Shown piece by piece: positions 1-31,000 of a stretch of DNA of 64,000 nt (positions are counted from its first letter, which is position 1; each line of letters opens with the position of its first letter). The stretch lies in the NCBI GenBank assembly GCA_029718625.1, contig CM056391.1, positions 20,745,218 to 20,809,217 on the forward strand, read 5' to 3'. This DNA comes from Synaphobranchus kaupii. Lineage: Eukaryota > Chordata > Actinopteri > Anguilliformes > Synaphobranchidae. The position numbers and the translations under genes were made by a program. The notes beneath the pieces are model-generated. The model searched no databases and had not been told where the DNA came from. It worked only from the letters and a program-made list of their open reading frames with translations.

Positions 1-602
1 TTTCACTGTAAACGTGTTTGTATGCCTACCTTATTATTCATGCATTCCGTTATTTCAACAATTCTGAAATTATATTGTATATCATAAGAAACTGGTAGAA
101 AAGCATCTTTGTGCTGCCCCTAATGGTTGAAATTTCCTTTCTGCTCCCCACACTGCCCCCGCCCCAATAGTGATGTCAGAGTACCTCTTTGGAGGTACCT
201 CTACGTCATATGGATAATTGTTGTCGCCCACAATGGAAACAGCCGGCACCTGACCCGCTATGTTACTTTCGTTTCGCCTCCACGTTTTTAAACCGGAACA
301 ACGTGGCTTTCTGTTCAATTCTCTTATTTTAATAGTCCACTAAAATATGTTTATGAAAATTTTTGAGGTGAGAAATAGGCCATGCAGTTGCTGAATCTTG
401 ATCAGGATTGCATATTTGATGTGCAATGTCTAGTTTGACAGTTTGATCCGCGTTATACGAAATCATTTGTATAATGTACGTTCATTTATGCAAATGACGA
501 TGGACACAGCTCCTCCGCCCCCACCCCTCTCTCTCGCTCACTCCACAAAGTATTTTTCTAAATTGTGTAGTAGGCAGAGACAGGCTGAGACAGTGGGTGT
601 AC
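1..602. other. Non-coding sequence, probably slc12a1 3' intron
   Basis: No exon can be supported here. Because slc12a1 is still open at 1249 and lacks its last roughly 200 residues, this stretch should lie inside its next intron. A 78-codon open frame on the minus strand (82-318) resembles nothing I recognise and has no flanking splice context, so I do not call it a gene. Confidence 0.5.
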
Positions 603-963
603 TTACTCTTTAATATGGAGTTGGTCCCCCCCCCCCTTTGCTGCTATAACAGCCTCCACTCTTCTGGCAAGGCTTTCCACTAAATGTTGGAACATTGCTA
701 CGGGGATTTGCTTCCATTCAGCCAGAAGAGCATTAGTGAGGTCAGGCACTGATGTTGGGCGATTAGGCCTGGCTCGCAGTCGGCATTTCAATTGATTCCC
801 CAAAACGTTGTCACAAAGTTGGAAGCACAGAAAGTTGTCTAGAATGTCATTTAATGCTGTAGCATTAAGACTGGCCTTTACTGACAACTAAGGGGCCTAG
901 CCCGAACCATGAAAAACAACCCCAGACTAAGGGGTGTCTGTATACTTTTGGCCATATAGTGTA
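603..963 (-). mobile_element. Tc1/mariner-like element remnant (3' part of transposase)
   Basis: Read on the minus strand, the element starts with a CACTATATGGCCAAAAGTAT-type terminus near 962 and runs into a degraded transposase C-terminus. The end of the 603-887 frame (WKQIPVAMFQHLVESL, then [12 protein letters not shown]) is the usual closing segment of fish Tc1-like transposases. The catalytic DDE core is missing, so this is an internally deleted, inactive copy. A run of ten C's (G's on the coding side) near 630-639 follows the coding part. Family assignment is from recognition, not a search. Confidence 0.75.
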
Positions 964-1248
964 TGATACAACACGTAAATGAACAACACATACATTTGCA
1001 CTTGTGAAAGCTGATTGGTTCTCTATCACTACTCTATGCCCTCCCCCACATAAGCAATACAATAGCATGTAAAAGTAGTGTTTGGCTTGTTAGCCAATCA
1101 TAAGCCTCAGAAATAACAGTAACACACTGTATTCAAGCTGCGGTACACAGCAAAAAACAGTATAATCTGTATTTCTGTCAGCCTAAGGTTACATTCTATC
1201 AATGTGCTGTGTTCAACAGGTACACAAAGGTGACTATCTTTCACCCAC

Positions 1249-18680
<17,432 letters not shown>

Positions 18681-18731
18681 TGGGGAGCTATGGCGAGTTT
18701 GTTCTCCTAATGTCTTGGTTAAAATCAACAA

Positions 18732-21700
18732 GGTGCTGAAGAACTAAATTTTTGAAAACTCCACTGAGTAACTAAATGGGATTGGTCGCCATTGGAAAAA
18801 TGTACAAGTTGATGTCAAGTGATATAGGCCACCAGGGTCAGATACTTATCTGAAGGGTGACATGATGACTATCTTTAGGTTGATTAAAAATATTATCGCT
18901 TACAATACAAACCCTTCATATAGATTACAATGTGCTACCTGACACATGCATTTATACCCTCACGATCTCAGGGGAGTCCATTGGGAGAATGCTATTGGCT
19001 CTATCAACAGGCTCTACCCTAAATGTTTTGTCAGGGTGTGGCAAAAGTGTCCTTGATTCATTAAAAGGAACAAATAGGGGTTGTTTAAAAATTAACTCAG
19101 TTGTAAATGCTGAGAAAAGACGCTTCCTGCTAGTGTTTTAAAGTATTATTAATATTCTCGTTTGAAGGGCACCGGGGAGCACATGCTGTCCCATAGTGCC
19201 ACAGTTTATGAGACTATATTTAACATTTTTCTGAACAAGGAGCCACACTGGAGCATTCATGAGGTGATTATTTACATGCAGGATTATGATATATATAATC
19301 GAGAATGTCATCAGATTCCAGTAACACTAGTCACTGATAAGCAATGCGTAACTTCTGTTACAAGAATGGAAATTGGTTGAAAATTGATGCTGCAATGTTG
19401 ATCATAATGTGTATGCTATTATGGACACTGTCAAGGTCAGGTATTAGTTAACAGACTTGAGTTGTTATTAGTCCTGACTAGCAATGGGGTTTAAGTTATT
19501 GATTGAGACAGTTATGACAACTGTGTTTTCAATTTCAGCAATTATAGAAGAAGGACTGAAATTCAATTTTAATAATCCGGGAGGCTATATTGGTGTGGAT
19601 ATTGGGATATTTATTTTAAGGATATAGTTTTTTATTATTATTTTTAGTTTAACAAAGACCAGTGTAGACCAGTGCAGCTAATACTGCATGTATTTCAGTA
19701 ATAAAGATGAATGCATGAGCAAGTTGCTTTGTTTGAAGAGGACAAATTAAAAACCGTGAAGTGGACCACTCCTATGACCTGTCTGTGTCAGGTGTTTGTG
19801 AAAGTTAATATGAGACCACAATTAGTGGGAACATGCCTGAGGCACTTCTTTATAAGTCGCATGACCCCCAGAAGTCATTATCTGAATACTTATGTATGCA
19901 TAATAAATGACTAAAGTTTAATACAGCATGTGGATCTTAGAACATAGCCAGTAACCTGACCTTGAAACCATATCAGACAAATCGTTTTAACACGTTGATA
20001 TTTTAACATATCAGTCATATGTTATATTCTGATATGTTGCTAAGATAGGAATCAAATAGAGCTTTAAGCTATGAGTAATTTGTTTGTTTTCCAAGTTTTA
20101 AAATATGAAATCAAATTTCCATTGGCTTACCTTTAAAACAGATTATGATTTGATTATAACGTTGCTTTGTCCATTGAAAATACCAGTGTGCAGTTTTTTA
20201 GAATTGAGATGGATTTGCAGAAGCCACATAATGCCTGATCCAGGACTTTGTGGGTGTTTGTGCACACTGCAGTCTAGAAGACATTGATGAAAACACAATG
20301 GTATTAATGTTTGCAGCCTTTTTGCTTAAAAACGTATTACCATAGATTCTACCGCCCTTATTACTTAGTACTGTCTGTACTGACTCCAGTCTTGAACTAC
20401 TACAAGCTGGGCATTGACCTGCAGGTCACGGGACCAAGAACACCAAGGGGTGAAATCTGAAGATGACTAGTGTAATAATAGAAATAGGTGACAGTGGTTC
20501 ACACTGCAGCCTAAATCCATGGTTCAGTTTTTAGTTCTTGTGCAAGATTACCCTAAATGCGCATAATAGTAATTTTCCTTCACCTCCTCAAAGATTCACG
20601 TTAATGTAATATACTGATTTTCTCAAGATACTGAAATATCATCAATGTCTTAGGGGAGCCTCTTTTAATAAATGCCATGCTCCTGATGATTTCAGCATGT
20701 CGGGGAGACATTTCAATCTGCGTCTTGTGTCCTGGCAGCTGAGCCAGCTGGCCGCACATGCCGTGTGACTGACAGGGTTGAGCTGAAAGCTCTCCAAAGC
20801 ACTTTATCAGCCTGTCTGCCAGACCCAGCTCTGTCCACGAGCGAGGCCTGATCTGTAGCTGCAGGTGCCGGGAATGGATGGAGGTGTCATGCCACTGCCT
20901 CCCCTGCACTGACGAAGATTGTTGCAGGAGGCAAGAAAAACAAGCTACAGCACTTAATATTCTCCTCATGGTGAACTTTTGCTTGTCTAGACCGCCACAG
21001 GTTGCTGCTCTCAGGTGTTAATCTGGGAGCCGGCTCTCAAAATGTCGTCCTATCGTCCAAAAATAATGAAATGTGCTACATTTCTCTCTGTTGAGAGGCC
21101 ATGTCAGTTTTTTCAACGTTCAGAAGAAACTTCTATTACCCTTTGTGCTCATGAAACGTGGAGCTTATAGACATAAAGAATGAGGCACACAGTTTATTGA
21201 ATATTTTAAAGGGGGACAATTTTATTCAACAGGGCGTGGCGTATACAAATCCATGGCACTGATATGTCCCTTCCCCCGACCCCACAGCAACAGGTGATGA
21301 GAATGGAGAAGGCAATCATCACATGCTACATATGCATACAGTGCACGCCCCCCCCCATGGGGAATTGTAGCATTTCTAAATGAAGGCACATTAACCCATT
21401 TGGGTTACAGTAAGGCAAACACTTGAAATGAGCTCTACTGTACATATTCTTTCTCAGAAGGCACCCCCAGCCCTTCTCGTCATCAGGAAATTGAGGAAGA
21501 TATGCTAGCAGAGAACAGGTGCTCTTGCGGATAGACATCTTTGTCCGCTTACCCCGATGATGTTGCTAGAAAGTCTTTACCTCTGGCACAAAATATCTGT
21601 GGATATGACAGAGCACCTTGCTTTCAGGTTGTTAGAGTCCGTTCCTTGTTCATTCATTTATTTTATTTGTAATATTTTAGAATGTTGCTTTTTATCCCTG

Positions 21701-22306
21701 TATTTATTTATTCTCCAATTTGGAATTAATCGTTCTAGGCCCATTTTATTGCCTCCATCAATATCCTCATTCAATTCAAGAGCCAGCCAGCCACTGCTTC
21801 TATTTATTGTGGAATCCACCAGCTAAACTGTGCAGTTACTGCACTAAAGGATTGCACAGCTGGTGCAGTCACACTGAAAGAGGTCAGTTGAATACTGTAG
21901 TTGCTATTGCGCAATGGCATGGATAATACCTTTCTGACATCTGACAACAGTCATGAAAGCTAGTTCTTTAGTTGGCTTGTAGTATATACATTTATAAAGG
22001 ACTGAATGATGGCCCTTTGCGTTGCCAATGCATTAATGCATTAACATCAGACAGACATTAACGTTACCTTCATAAACACAATTTTTCCAGGTAAAAAGTA
22101 TATCCTGGGTGGGATGAAGAAAACAGTCACAAATATTTGCACTTTGTGGCTGCGAAACAGCAGTTTTCTTTTCAAACCATCAGTGCCCACAGACATCTAC
22201 ACGCACATCAGAAACAATATTTTTGTAGCATTAAGAAACGGTCATTTACATCAATAAATTACAGTGAATGTACATTACTACCACTTGCACACAAATTGCC
22301 ATCACA
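18732..22306. other. Intergenic sequence between slc12a1 and ctxn2
   Basis: The right-hand part of this stretch may be slc12a1 promoter and any non-coding 5' exon; I see no clear TATA box or CpG cluster that would place a transcription start. The rest, AT-rich with some simple sequence, shows no exon I can support. Part of 21.2-22.7 kb could be ctxn2 3' UTR: TTTATT (AATAAA on the minus strand) occurs at 22307 and again near 21190. Confidence 0.4.
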
Positions 22307-22312
22307 TTTATT
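22307..22312 (-). terminator. ctxn2: Candidate ctxn2 polyadenylation signal
   Basis: AATAAA on the minus strand, about 415 nt past the ctxn2 stop codon. Other AATAAA hexamers lie further downstream, so the site used is uncertain. Confidence 0.35.
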
Positions 22313-22727
22313 ATTGAGGTTTACCACACCCATCCATATGGGTCCCACCAGTAACATGAGACCATTAATTAATTCACCAAATAACCATCTAATTAATTAA
22401 TAATGACGGTGACCCAGTGTTCTTGTGTAAGACTGTCCAGCTTTAGGTGACTACTATAGAGTTACAGTAGTACAGACCCTGTTTCCTATCTCATATTTCT
22501 TTTTTTTGTTATAAATTACTCCCATTTTCCCTGAGACATCTCTTTCCCTGGTCTCCACGGAACACAGTGAGTTCTACAATGGCAATTACGCAGTACTCAT
22601 GGTGTTCATAGACAAATAGCTGCTAACTCACAGACCACAAAACATAAAATGTCCGTCTTTTTTTTTTTGGTGGGGGATTTGTATGTCTTGTCAAATTTGG
22701 TGGAACACAAAAGCTATTTGTTTTGAG

Positions 22728-22995
<268 letters not shown>

Positions 22996-25775
22996 CTTGC
23001 TTGCAATAATATCAGGCTTGAGTGTGGCTTCAGATTACCTTAAAAGGGATTTAAGAGGGAAATGTGATATACATTAACATACAAGACTGTCAGCTGAAAT
23101 GCCTCCTGTTATTGTCTGGCCAGTCTACTGTTTTTTTTTTCCTTTTACATATTGAAATAGTAATGGATGCACATGTTTTTCAATGAAAAAAAAACAGCAA
23201 AAGAAGCCTTTTGTTTATATAATTTCATTCAGCAAACATATTCCAATTTCAGAAATAATTTTCTATCCTGCAACAGATCTAGTAAACCATTGGATATTTT
23301 ATGAGTACGACTAATGATAGCAGAGTCAATTTTTCAACAAAAGTTTCACACATTTTTTATTCTTCAGATATCAGATATAATTCTGCTGTAAACTCTAAAT
23401 GGAGACTGCAATAGCACACACCTATATTATGCATTGAAAAGAATAAACAACAATGCTCATTGTGACGAAAGGAAGAATTCTGATTCATTGAAGGCTTGCA
23501 ATACATCTTAACATAACTTGTGCATCTGCGGTTGTAATCACAGTTGTACGCGCAGTTGCATAACATTAGCCAACAAGGAAATTCAAATATGAAATTTCAT
23601 ATTCAATGCAGTTCACACAAATTGCAATACATAAAACAATAAGAAAGAAATTGATCTTACCTGTTGCTCTCAGGCAACAGCCAGCTATTTGGTTTTCAGA
23701 AACAAGAATAACAAGGATACAAATGCTCATGCCTGATGATAAAAAGATGATTATGTGTTAAGAGTTTATAAATCTTCCCTACAGGCATCTCAATTGACAG
23801 TGGAGGCAAATCCCTGCCTGTGGCGTGTGTTCTGTCTGAGCTGTATAGACGGTGCTTAGAGGAAGAGAGAGAGTGAGGGAGAGAGAGTGAGTGAGAGAGA
23901 GATAGAGAGAGAGACACACCGTGTTTATGGTATAGACGGTCTGATGTTTAGGGAGGAAGAAAGGCATGCAGCTCACCTTCATTTTGGTCACATTTTTACA
24001 GACCTGTTGCGGGCAGTCCTACAGTAGCTTGCCCTCCCATCTCTTTTCAGCAGCAAAAGGCTAAGGAATTTAATATTAATCTCCTCCGTAACCATTTCAT
24101 TAGTTGCAGAAGACTAGCCTCCAAGCCAATTGCGCTGCTGCCTTGACTTCCCCGACTGAGCTTCAGTGATTTTCAAAAGGCATAAAAAGGGATGGTTTTC
24201 TCCTGTAATGAGAGTATAGCTCACTGGCGGTAGCTGCGTCGACTTCAGAAATCCCAGCCGCCGAATCTTTTTGAGGGGTGCGCTGTCCCTCACTGGCCGC
24301 CTCATCTTCATTGTCATTCAGCCTTTCTGTCCGTTCCTCCGAGAAGCATGCACACTCAGCATGGCAACCACTTGTTAGTCTCAACCTGCCAGTTTGTTTT
24401 TAGTCACTGAAAGCACCTCCACACCAGAGCAGACAGATCAGAACTGTTAGAAAGAGGAAAGGCCCCTTTCTTCTCTTCTTGTTTTCAAAATGACTCGCCT
24501 CAAAATGTCAGTGGGATGTGTGAGTTAGCCAGCCATCAGGCTCTTTTGCTGTCTTGTCAATTATTGCTGGCACATCAAGTGGAATGTTTGTGCACTCAAG
24601 CTAATATGAATCACATTCTGTGTTTGGTCTGCCAGACACAGAATGTATATAAATATATTTATATATATATTGCTGTCTGCCTCTGAAAACGGCTGTTTAA
24701 TATTTTTTTAACAACAGAAAATATTTAGTTTACATTTTTAAATGCAGGGTTCATTTCAGAAAGTGTCATTTCATAAAATAGCCATCATATAAATATTATT
24801 GAGAAAGATTGCATTGCAATAGCTGGTAGTGACATGTTTGTGACTGGAAGAAATAATGTCCTGCACTAACTGACTGACTGGCTGATGCTATGACTGAGTG
24901 AGCAGGAGTCATGGTAACAAGCTTTAACCTCTTGAGACACAAGATGGAGACAAGATGATGAAATGGGAGGATTCAAGACCAATGTAATCAGAGGAAAAGG
25001 GGCCAGAATAAATTTTATTATCCTTATTTATCATCATCAAATTTTTAAATCCCTCACATAGACATCAACTATTTACATTGCAACTCTTTTGCAAGAGTAG
25101 CGTCCATCCCAGATCTTTTTATTCTTACAGGCAATATATTCATAGACGTGGAATGTTTTGAAATGACTGGAACATTCAAAGTGGTATAAAGACTATATAT
25201 TCAGAAAATATTGGCAAGTCCATTTTAAAATAATACATAATTTATAATTACATGCTGAATAGTATTTGAAATGTAAAAAATTCCATCCTATGCACTTTCA
25301 TCACTAGGCTACTTCTGAATGATTCCTACATCCAATGTGCTTACTAGTGGGCTGTTAAATATAGATATTGAAATGAGTGGGAGAAGTAAATTAATGGAGA
25401 AGGAGAACGAACCTGCCACATCAAGGCATTGTTTTCAAGGTTTATCGTTTATTTTAGGCATGATGACCTGTCATGTTTTATTGGAGACACCTAGATCGCT
25501 GTATTCCCGGATTAAAATTAGAATTTGTTAAAGGCTGCTGCAATTGTCCAAATGTCATGCTTTAGCTTAATTATGTTCTCTTGACTGTCGTTGGCTGCTC
25601 CTCAATGTCTTTGCTGAAGTTGTTTTTTCTGATTCCTGCACCCACCCTTCGATGATCAAAAATCTACTGTTCTTCATCTACAGTGTGATTTTTTTAACTT
25701 GCTCACCTGTCAAATATTGCCATATTTTAAGACAGATTTAAGACTGTTAGTATTACTCCTACCTTGTACAAAATA
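22996..25775. other. Upstream region of ctxn2, no coding exon seen
   Basis: Should contain the ctxn2 promoter and non-coding 5' exon(s). Visible features are a GA-rich simple repeat at 23861-23918 and AT-rich tracts near 24640-24720. No conserved protein block on either strand. Confidence 0.4.
23861..23918. repeat. GA-rich microsatellite
   Basis: Imperfect (GA)n with GTGA and GATA interruptions. It is flanked by a short direct repeat (GTATAGACGGT near 23843 and 23931), consistent with local slippage or duplication. Confidence 0.9.
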
Positions 25776-26551
25776 CATGGAAAAGAGCTCCAGCGTATCC
25801 TTGTGGAGATGGGAGAACTTTTCAGAAGATCAACCATCCAGGCAGCACTCCACCAATCAGGCCTTTATGGTAGAGTGGCCAGACGGAAGCCCCTCCTTAG
25901 TAAAAGGCACATCACAGCCCGCTTGGAGTTTGCCAAAAGGCACCTAGAGGATTCTCAAACCATGAGAATCAAGATTCTCTGGTCTGATGAAACCAAAATT
26001 TAACTTTTTGGCCTGAATACCAAGCGTCACGTCTGGAGGAAACCAGGCACCGCTCATCACCTGGCTAATACCATCCCTACAGTGAAGCATGGCGGTGGCA
26101 GCATCATGATGTGGGGATGTTTTTCAGCAGTGGGAACGGGGCGACTAGTCCTGATAGAGGGAAAAATGAATGCAGCTAAGTACACCGAGATCCTTGAAGA
26201 AAACCTGCTCCAGAGCACTGTGGACCTCAGACTGGGGTGAAGGTTTACCTTCCAACATGACAACGACCCGAAGCACACAGCCAAGAGAACAAAGGAGTGG
26301 CTTCGGAGAAAGTCTGTGCATGTCCTTGAGTGGCCCAGCCAGAGCCCAGACCTGAATCCAATTGAACATCTGTGGAAAGAGCTGAAAATGGCTGTATACC
26401 GACACTCCCCATCCAACCTGACGGAGCTTGCAAGGATATGCCAAGAGGAATGGGCAAAAATGTCCAGAAACAAGTGTGCCAAGCTCGTAGCTTCTTTCCC
26501 AAGACGCCTTGAAGCTGTAATCGCTGCCAAAGGTGCAGCAACCAAGTATTA
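25776..26551 (+). pseudogene. Dead Tc1-like transposase gene
   Basis: Conserved Tc1 transposase blocks lie in order on the plus strand: STIQAALHQSGL, ARLEFAKRHLE, ILWSDETKI (first catalytic Asp), [29 protein letters not shown] (second Asp), [15 protein letters not shown] (catalytic Glu) and a C-terminus ending [13 protein letters not shown]. The DNA-binding N-terminus is missing and stop codons interrupt the frame just after ILWSDETKI and before the second Asp block. I found no inverted repeats at the edges, so it is a truncated, non-mobile copy between ctxn2 and myef2. The long minus-strand frames over this stretch are antisense shadows. Confidence 0.92.
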
Positions 26552-27866
26552 GGCTAAGGGTGTGTACAGATATGTAACCCCTAAATAACCTATTTTTGTC
26601 AGTAAAATAAAATTGCATATTTTCTGTACATGTAATGGCTCTCTGGAATTTTTATTATTATTATTACTAAAATTAACAGATAAGGTTTTTTTTTGTCAAA
26701 CTGAATTGTCTTTGCAAAGTTAGGTTCTGCTGAGAAATGTATTATTTTTCTTACAGTGACATGAAAATGTTACTGAATTATTGCATCACGTACCATAATC
26801 GTGTTGCTAGCTGGCTGGCGCACATCAGTGTTCAACCCAGTAACAGGACAGGGCTCAACTCTCCTGTTATAGAGCAGTGTCATTTTTATTCCCTAGTGAA
26901 CAGCAACATCTTCTTTAATGTCCCCTTGAGACACCCTGATGTGTTTTTGAGAGATTAAATAAAGTTTTTTTTCTGGAATCCTTCCAAGTGAACCATTATA
27001 TAAATGCTTCGAGTGACAGTTATTGACTTAGAAAGGAATTAGATTCATAAAAACTCTGACAGCAGAATGTCCAATTAGATCTTTGCTGAGACATCGTTAT
27101 TATTTAATCTTTCAAAGTAGCCCAATGCTAGTGTCTTCTAGTACCAATTTGTCTACTTGCTTTTCATTTTTTAAAGGTGTTCCTTGGATAATATATTGTT
27201 TAGTATATGATAATACAGCATTGCACACTCAAAAATAAAGGTAGGCCCAGGTACATTTTTGTTTCTAATGCCTATCCTGAAAGTAGAATGTTCGTACTTT
27301 TTACAAGCAAAAATGTTACACTTTTTATGTAGCTACCTATAGGGTAGCCTGCCATTTTTAAACACTTTTTTGCACGTTTTTATCTGAGAGTGCATGCAAC
27401 AGAAAGTCTTTGTTGCACAGGAGATCTGATAGGCTACTATGCTGTAGCCCAGCCAACAGACATCGTCTCTTTAGCCTATCGATAGGACGAAAAAAGGTCA
27501 CAAATGTTTTGGTGTAGCCTAGTCCTATGCTACTAAACTTGTTTTCAGATTGATCATTTGACGTAATTAAGGAATAAGGATATTAGAGATACTAATTAGC
27601 CTACAATCATACTCACAGAAGTGAAAGAAAAATATGACAAAGTGAAGCACTTAGCCTATAGGTAGGCCTAGCCTATGATATGTTAATGGGAAGATAAATG
27701 TAATGATTTATGGCCACAATTGGTTACAACATGCTACTTTGGTTAATACAATATCTTTAGAAATATTTACAGCTAAAATGTTATGTTAATTTCAAGTCAC
27801 ACATAACTTTTGTGAATATTAAGCACTACACAGACAGCAAGTGAAACATTCAGCACACATATTGTT
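26552..27866. other. Intergenic sequence upstream of myef2
   Basis: AT-rich, no coding similarity on either strand. A proline- or domain-bearing exon is not visible; I see nothing else I can name. Confidence 0.4.
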
Positions 27867-27948
27867 TGTAGTTCTCCCAAATCTCGCGATGCAAAAGACC
27901 TAACTAATGTAGTTCTCCCAAATCTCGCGATGCAAAAGACCTAACTAA
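27867..27948 (+). promoter_or_regulatory. myef2: myef2 proximal promoter: two 41-bp repeats with TCTCGCGA
   Basis: A 41-bp sequence is present twice in tandem (27867-27907, 27908-27948), each with AAATCTCGCGATGC. TCTCGCGA is most of the TCTCGCGAGA element bound by BANP and typical of TATA-less housekeeping promoters. The copies end 88 bp before the myef2 start codon, and no TATA box is visible. The promoter role is inferred from position and motif. Confidence 0.6.
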
Positions 27949-28035
27949 GTGATTGCTGATTCGCGCTGTGCAGTGGCCATAAGAAGTGGCTGGCAGCTAG
28001 TTTGTGACTTCATCTACGTCCTTAAACTTATTATC

Positions 28036-31000
28036 ATGGATGATGATATTAAACTGGAGTCTGAGGATCAACAAGAGGAAACATCACCGACCACTGAAGT
28101 CGAAAACGCACCTCCGCAAGAAAACTCGAATGGCGAGAAAACGTAATTATTTTTGTCAATGTCGGAGTAGACTAGTTGGCTAATATGACGGACTGCTAAA
28201 ATGGAGCCAGAATTGAGAGGCAGCTAGCTAGCTAGCTACATTAGCTAACAAAAGGCCTATTTAGCTACCATAATATCATCTAAAATGCATTGTTGGAAGC
28301 TCGGTAACGTTGACATTATCGGTATTTGAGCAAGCTAGCTAGTAATGTTAGTTTGTTTCTTTTGTGACCGATTATACAGTTCTTGCTAAGCAGTACGTTA
28401 GCTAACCAGCTAAGTGTTGCCTAGCTAGCTAACACTAACCTAAGTTATATGACACTAATGTCCTTTAGAATAGCGATCTAAATTCGTTTAACTGGCTTGT
28501 TAGTCTAGTAAATTTAGAATATTAACTAATCCTTGTCCTAATATGTCTAACCAGCTCATCCATTCGGCATATTTATTATATCGTGTTGTGACGCATTTTC
28601 GCATAAAATTACTGCGGCCTTCAAGGCAGACGATTATGTTTTCATTGCGACAAGGAAGACTAGCCACCACCACACGGGCCCAGTGAAGAGGCTAGGTGTA
28701 TCTGTGAATACGTGATTGCAAAGGTTAACTGGCTAGTGTCTATTAGGGCAACTTTGCGATGTAAATTTGCTAATAACATGGTTAATCTTAGTTTAAAGCT
28801 AGCTAACGTAATGTAGGTTGGAATGTTCGCCTGCGTTAGCCACCTAACGCATTGGACCGATTTCATTGGAGTTGTTACAAATGGGGTAAAGTGTTATTTA
28901 GGTAACAATTTACCTAGCATAAGTTAGGATGTACGTTAATCCTGGCTTAATTCGAGTAATTCACATAGTTTGTTTTCACGTATTGTTAATTTAATACTAA
29001 TTTATTATTCCGTTCGTAATTGAGGTTAGCTCAAAATAAACCACCTCGCTCGAGTCGGTAACGTTGTAACAACGGGTTCCTAACCTGTCCATACCTACAG
29101 CTTTTGGGGTGGGCATGGATGCTTGCAAATACTAGGTAGTTTTGTGTTGCATTACATTTTAAGAGTGTGCTTGTATTGTCATCATTTGTTTGATAATTCT
29201 GCCACGTATTCCCCCCTTTCCATTATACGTTATCTAGCGAATCTGAGGAAGCCCCACAGGAGAATTCGGAGCTGAAAGAAAAATCATCTGGCGGCAGGAA
29301 ATCCAATCGGTTTCAGCCTTACTCCAAAGACAAGAATGCTGGCACCGGAGACAAGAAGGGTGGCCACAGAAACAGAGTTTTCATTAGCAATATCCCATAT
29401 GACATGAAGTGGCAGGCAATTAAAGATCTTATGAGAGAGAAAGGTAATTTTTCAGGACCCAAGGACTCTAAATGCATTAGGCTTTCCCACCCTCATACTC
29501 AACAAAAGCGGTGCCCTCATTGTTGTTTTTTTTTTCTCTTGAGGAAAAGAAGAATGTCTAGCTCAAAGGATGGGAATTTATCCCCTGGTGGGATTTTACA
29601 TTTGGTTTTCTTAAGACAATTTTTAGGAGGTATTTGTAGCTGACCTTTGAGTTTGAGTAGGTGACATTTTCCTGGAATTGTTCATTTAAGTTCTCAATGT
29701 CTCAATGTGTTTTTTTCTCCTGTGGTAGGAGATCAATATTGTTTTGGACAGAAATTTCTGTATACATACGTTTGTCAAAGGGGATTTTTGGTTATTTCGT
29801 CCTGGGTTTATTGTCTATTGACAGCTCCAGCATGTAACCTCCCAATATTCATATGTTGATGAATTGTTTTTTGTTGTTGTATCTGTTGTAAGGTGACACA
29901 TTACTGAAAAGTTGTGCCTTGCTATGCACTGCTTTAGAATTTTTGGAATTTAGCATTTTTTAAAGTAGAAATGTCTTTTTTAAACTGTTCAAGGTGGATG
30001 GTCACCTTAAAACGGTTAAGTGCTATGGGTTTGGTGTTCACCAACTGCATCATGTTTGACATTTTAGTATTTTCATGTTTAAGGCCTAGCATAGAGCATA
30101 TTTTTACTTTGTCCAAGGCAAATGGACAGTAAATGAATAGGGGCATGGTGTCGTCAGGTGGAATGATGGTCTGGATTGATTGTTGATGTTTAATGGGGTT
30201 CTCCATCTGTAGTGTTGTACCAAGGGGCAAGTGACTTGAAGACTGGTTTAAAAATGCATTGTTTCTTTTGGTATTTTCCCTTTGTATGTCTCATGTAGTT
30301 GGTGAGGTTACATACGTGGAGCTCTTTAAGGATGCAGAAGGAAAGTCAAGGGTAAGTGTTGTGGACAATTTACTGCACGAGGTTTTAAATGTCCTCAGCA
30401 GTTTTTATTTTATTTAGTAATCCTATCAGGTAATGAATTTCTGGTTATGTTTTTTTGAATTGCTACTAAAATGGAAAGGATTTGTGGATAGAGCCTGTTA
30501 TTGGCAGCTGTAGATTGACATGTTTTTGTGAGCGGTACGGTTTGTTGATGCTACTTTGTGATTTTGGGAAACTAACACCTGAATTCATTTTTTCTTAGCA
30601 CACTAAAGTTTTGGTTGTAGTTTTCAATTGGTGGCTAAGTTTGGCTGTTTAGATTTTATTTTTATTTTTTTTAAGGAAACTAAAGGACTGATCTGTCAGT
30701 ACTTGTCCCTTTGATTGACATTGACTATTTCAAAAATATTGCATTTATATTGGATGAAGGTATGGGAATGGCACAGTGCACTCTTCTCTGGCAAGGCCTC
30801 TATTTTCACTCCCCAATCTAGAATGTTTTGAATCGCGAATATTATTTAACCAATGTTACATAAATTAATACCAAGACAAGAAGTAATTGCATTTTATTGA
30901 CAATTGTAGATCAATCCAATCATATTTCTACTGAAAATTGCATGAACATCAAAAGCCTGCCTATGTTTTACACATGCATTTATTGTTTTCAACCACTATT

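Noticed and set aside
82..318. 78-codon minus-strand frame
   Set aside because: No family resemblance, no splice signals, and it does not fit the missing slc12a1 C-terminus.
26057..26618. Minus-strand frames of 162 and 157 codons
   Set aside because: They are antisense to the Tc1 transposase pseudogene and encode no recognised family.
27949..28035. N-terminal extension of myef2
   Set aside because: The in-frame extension begins with GTG, not ATG; the ATG at 28036 has good context.
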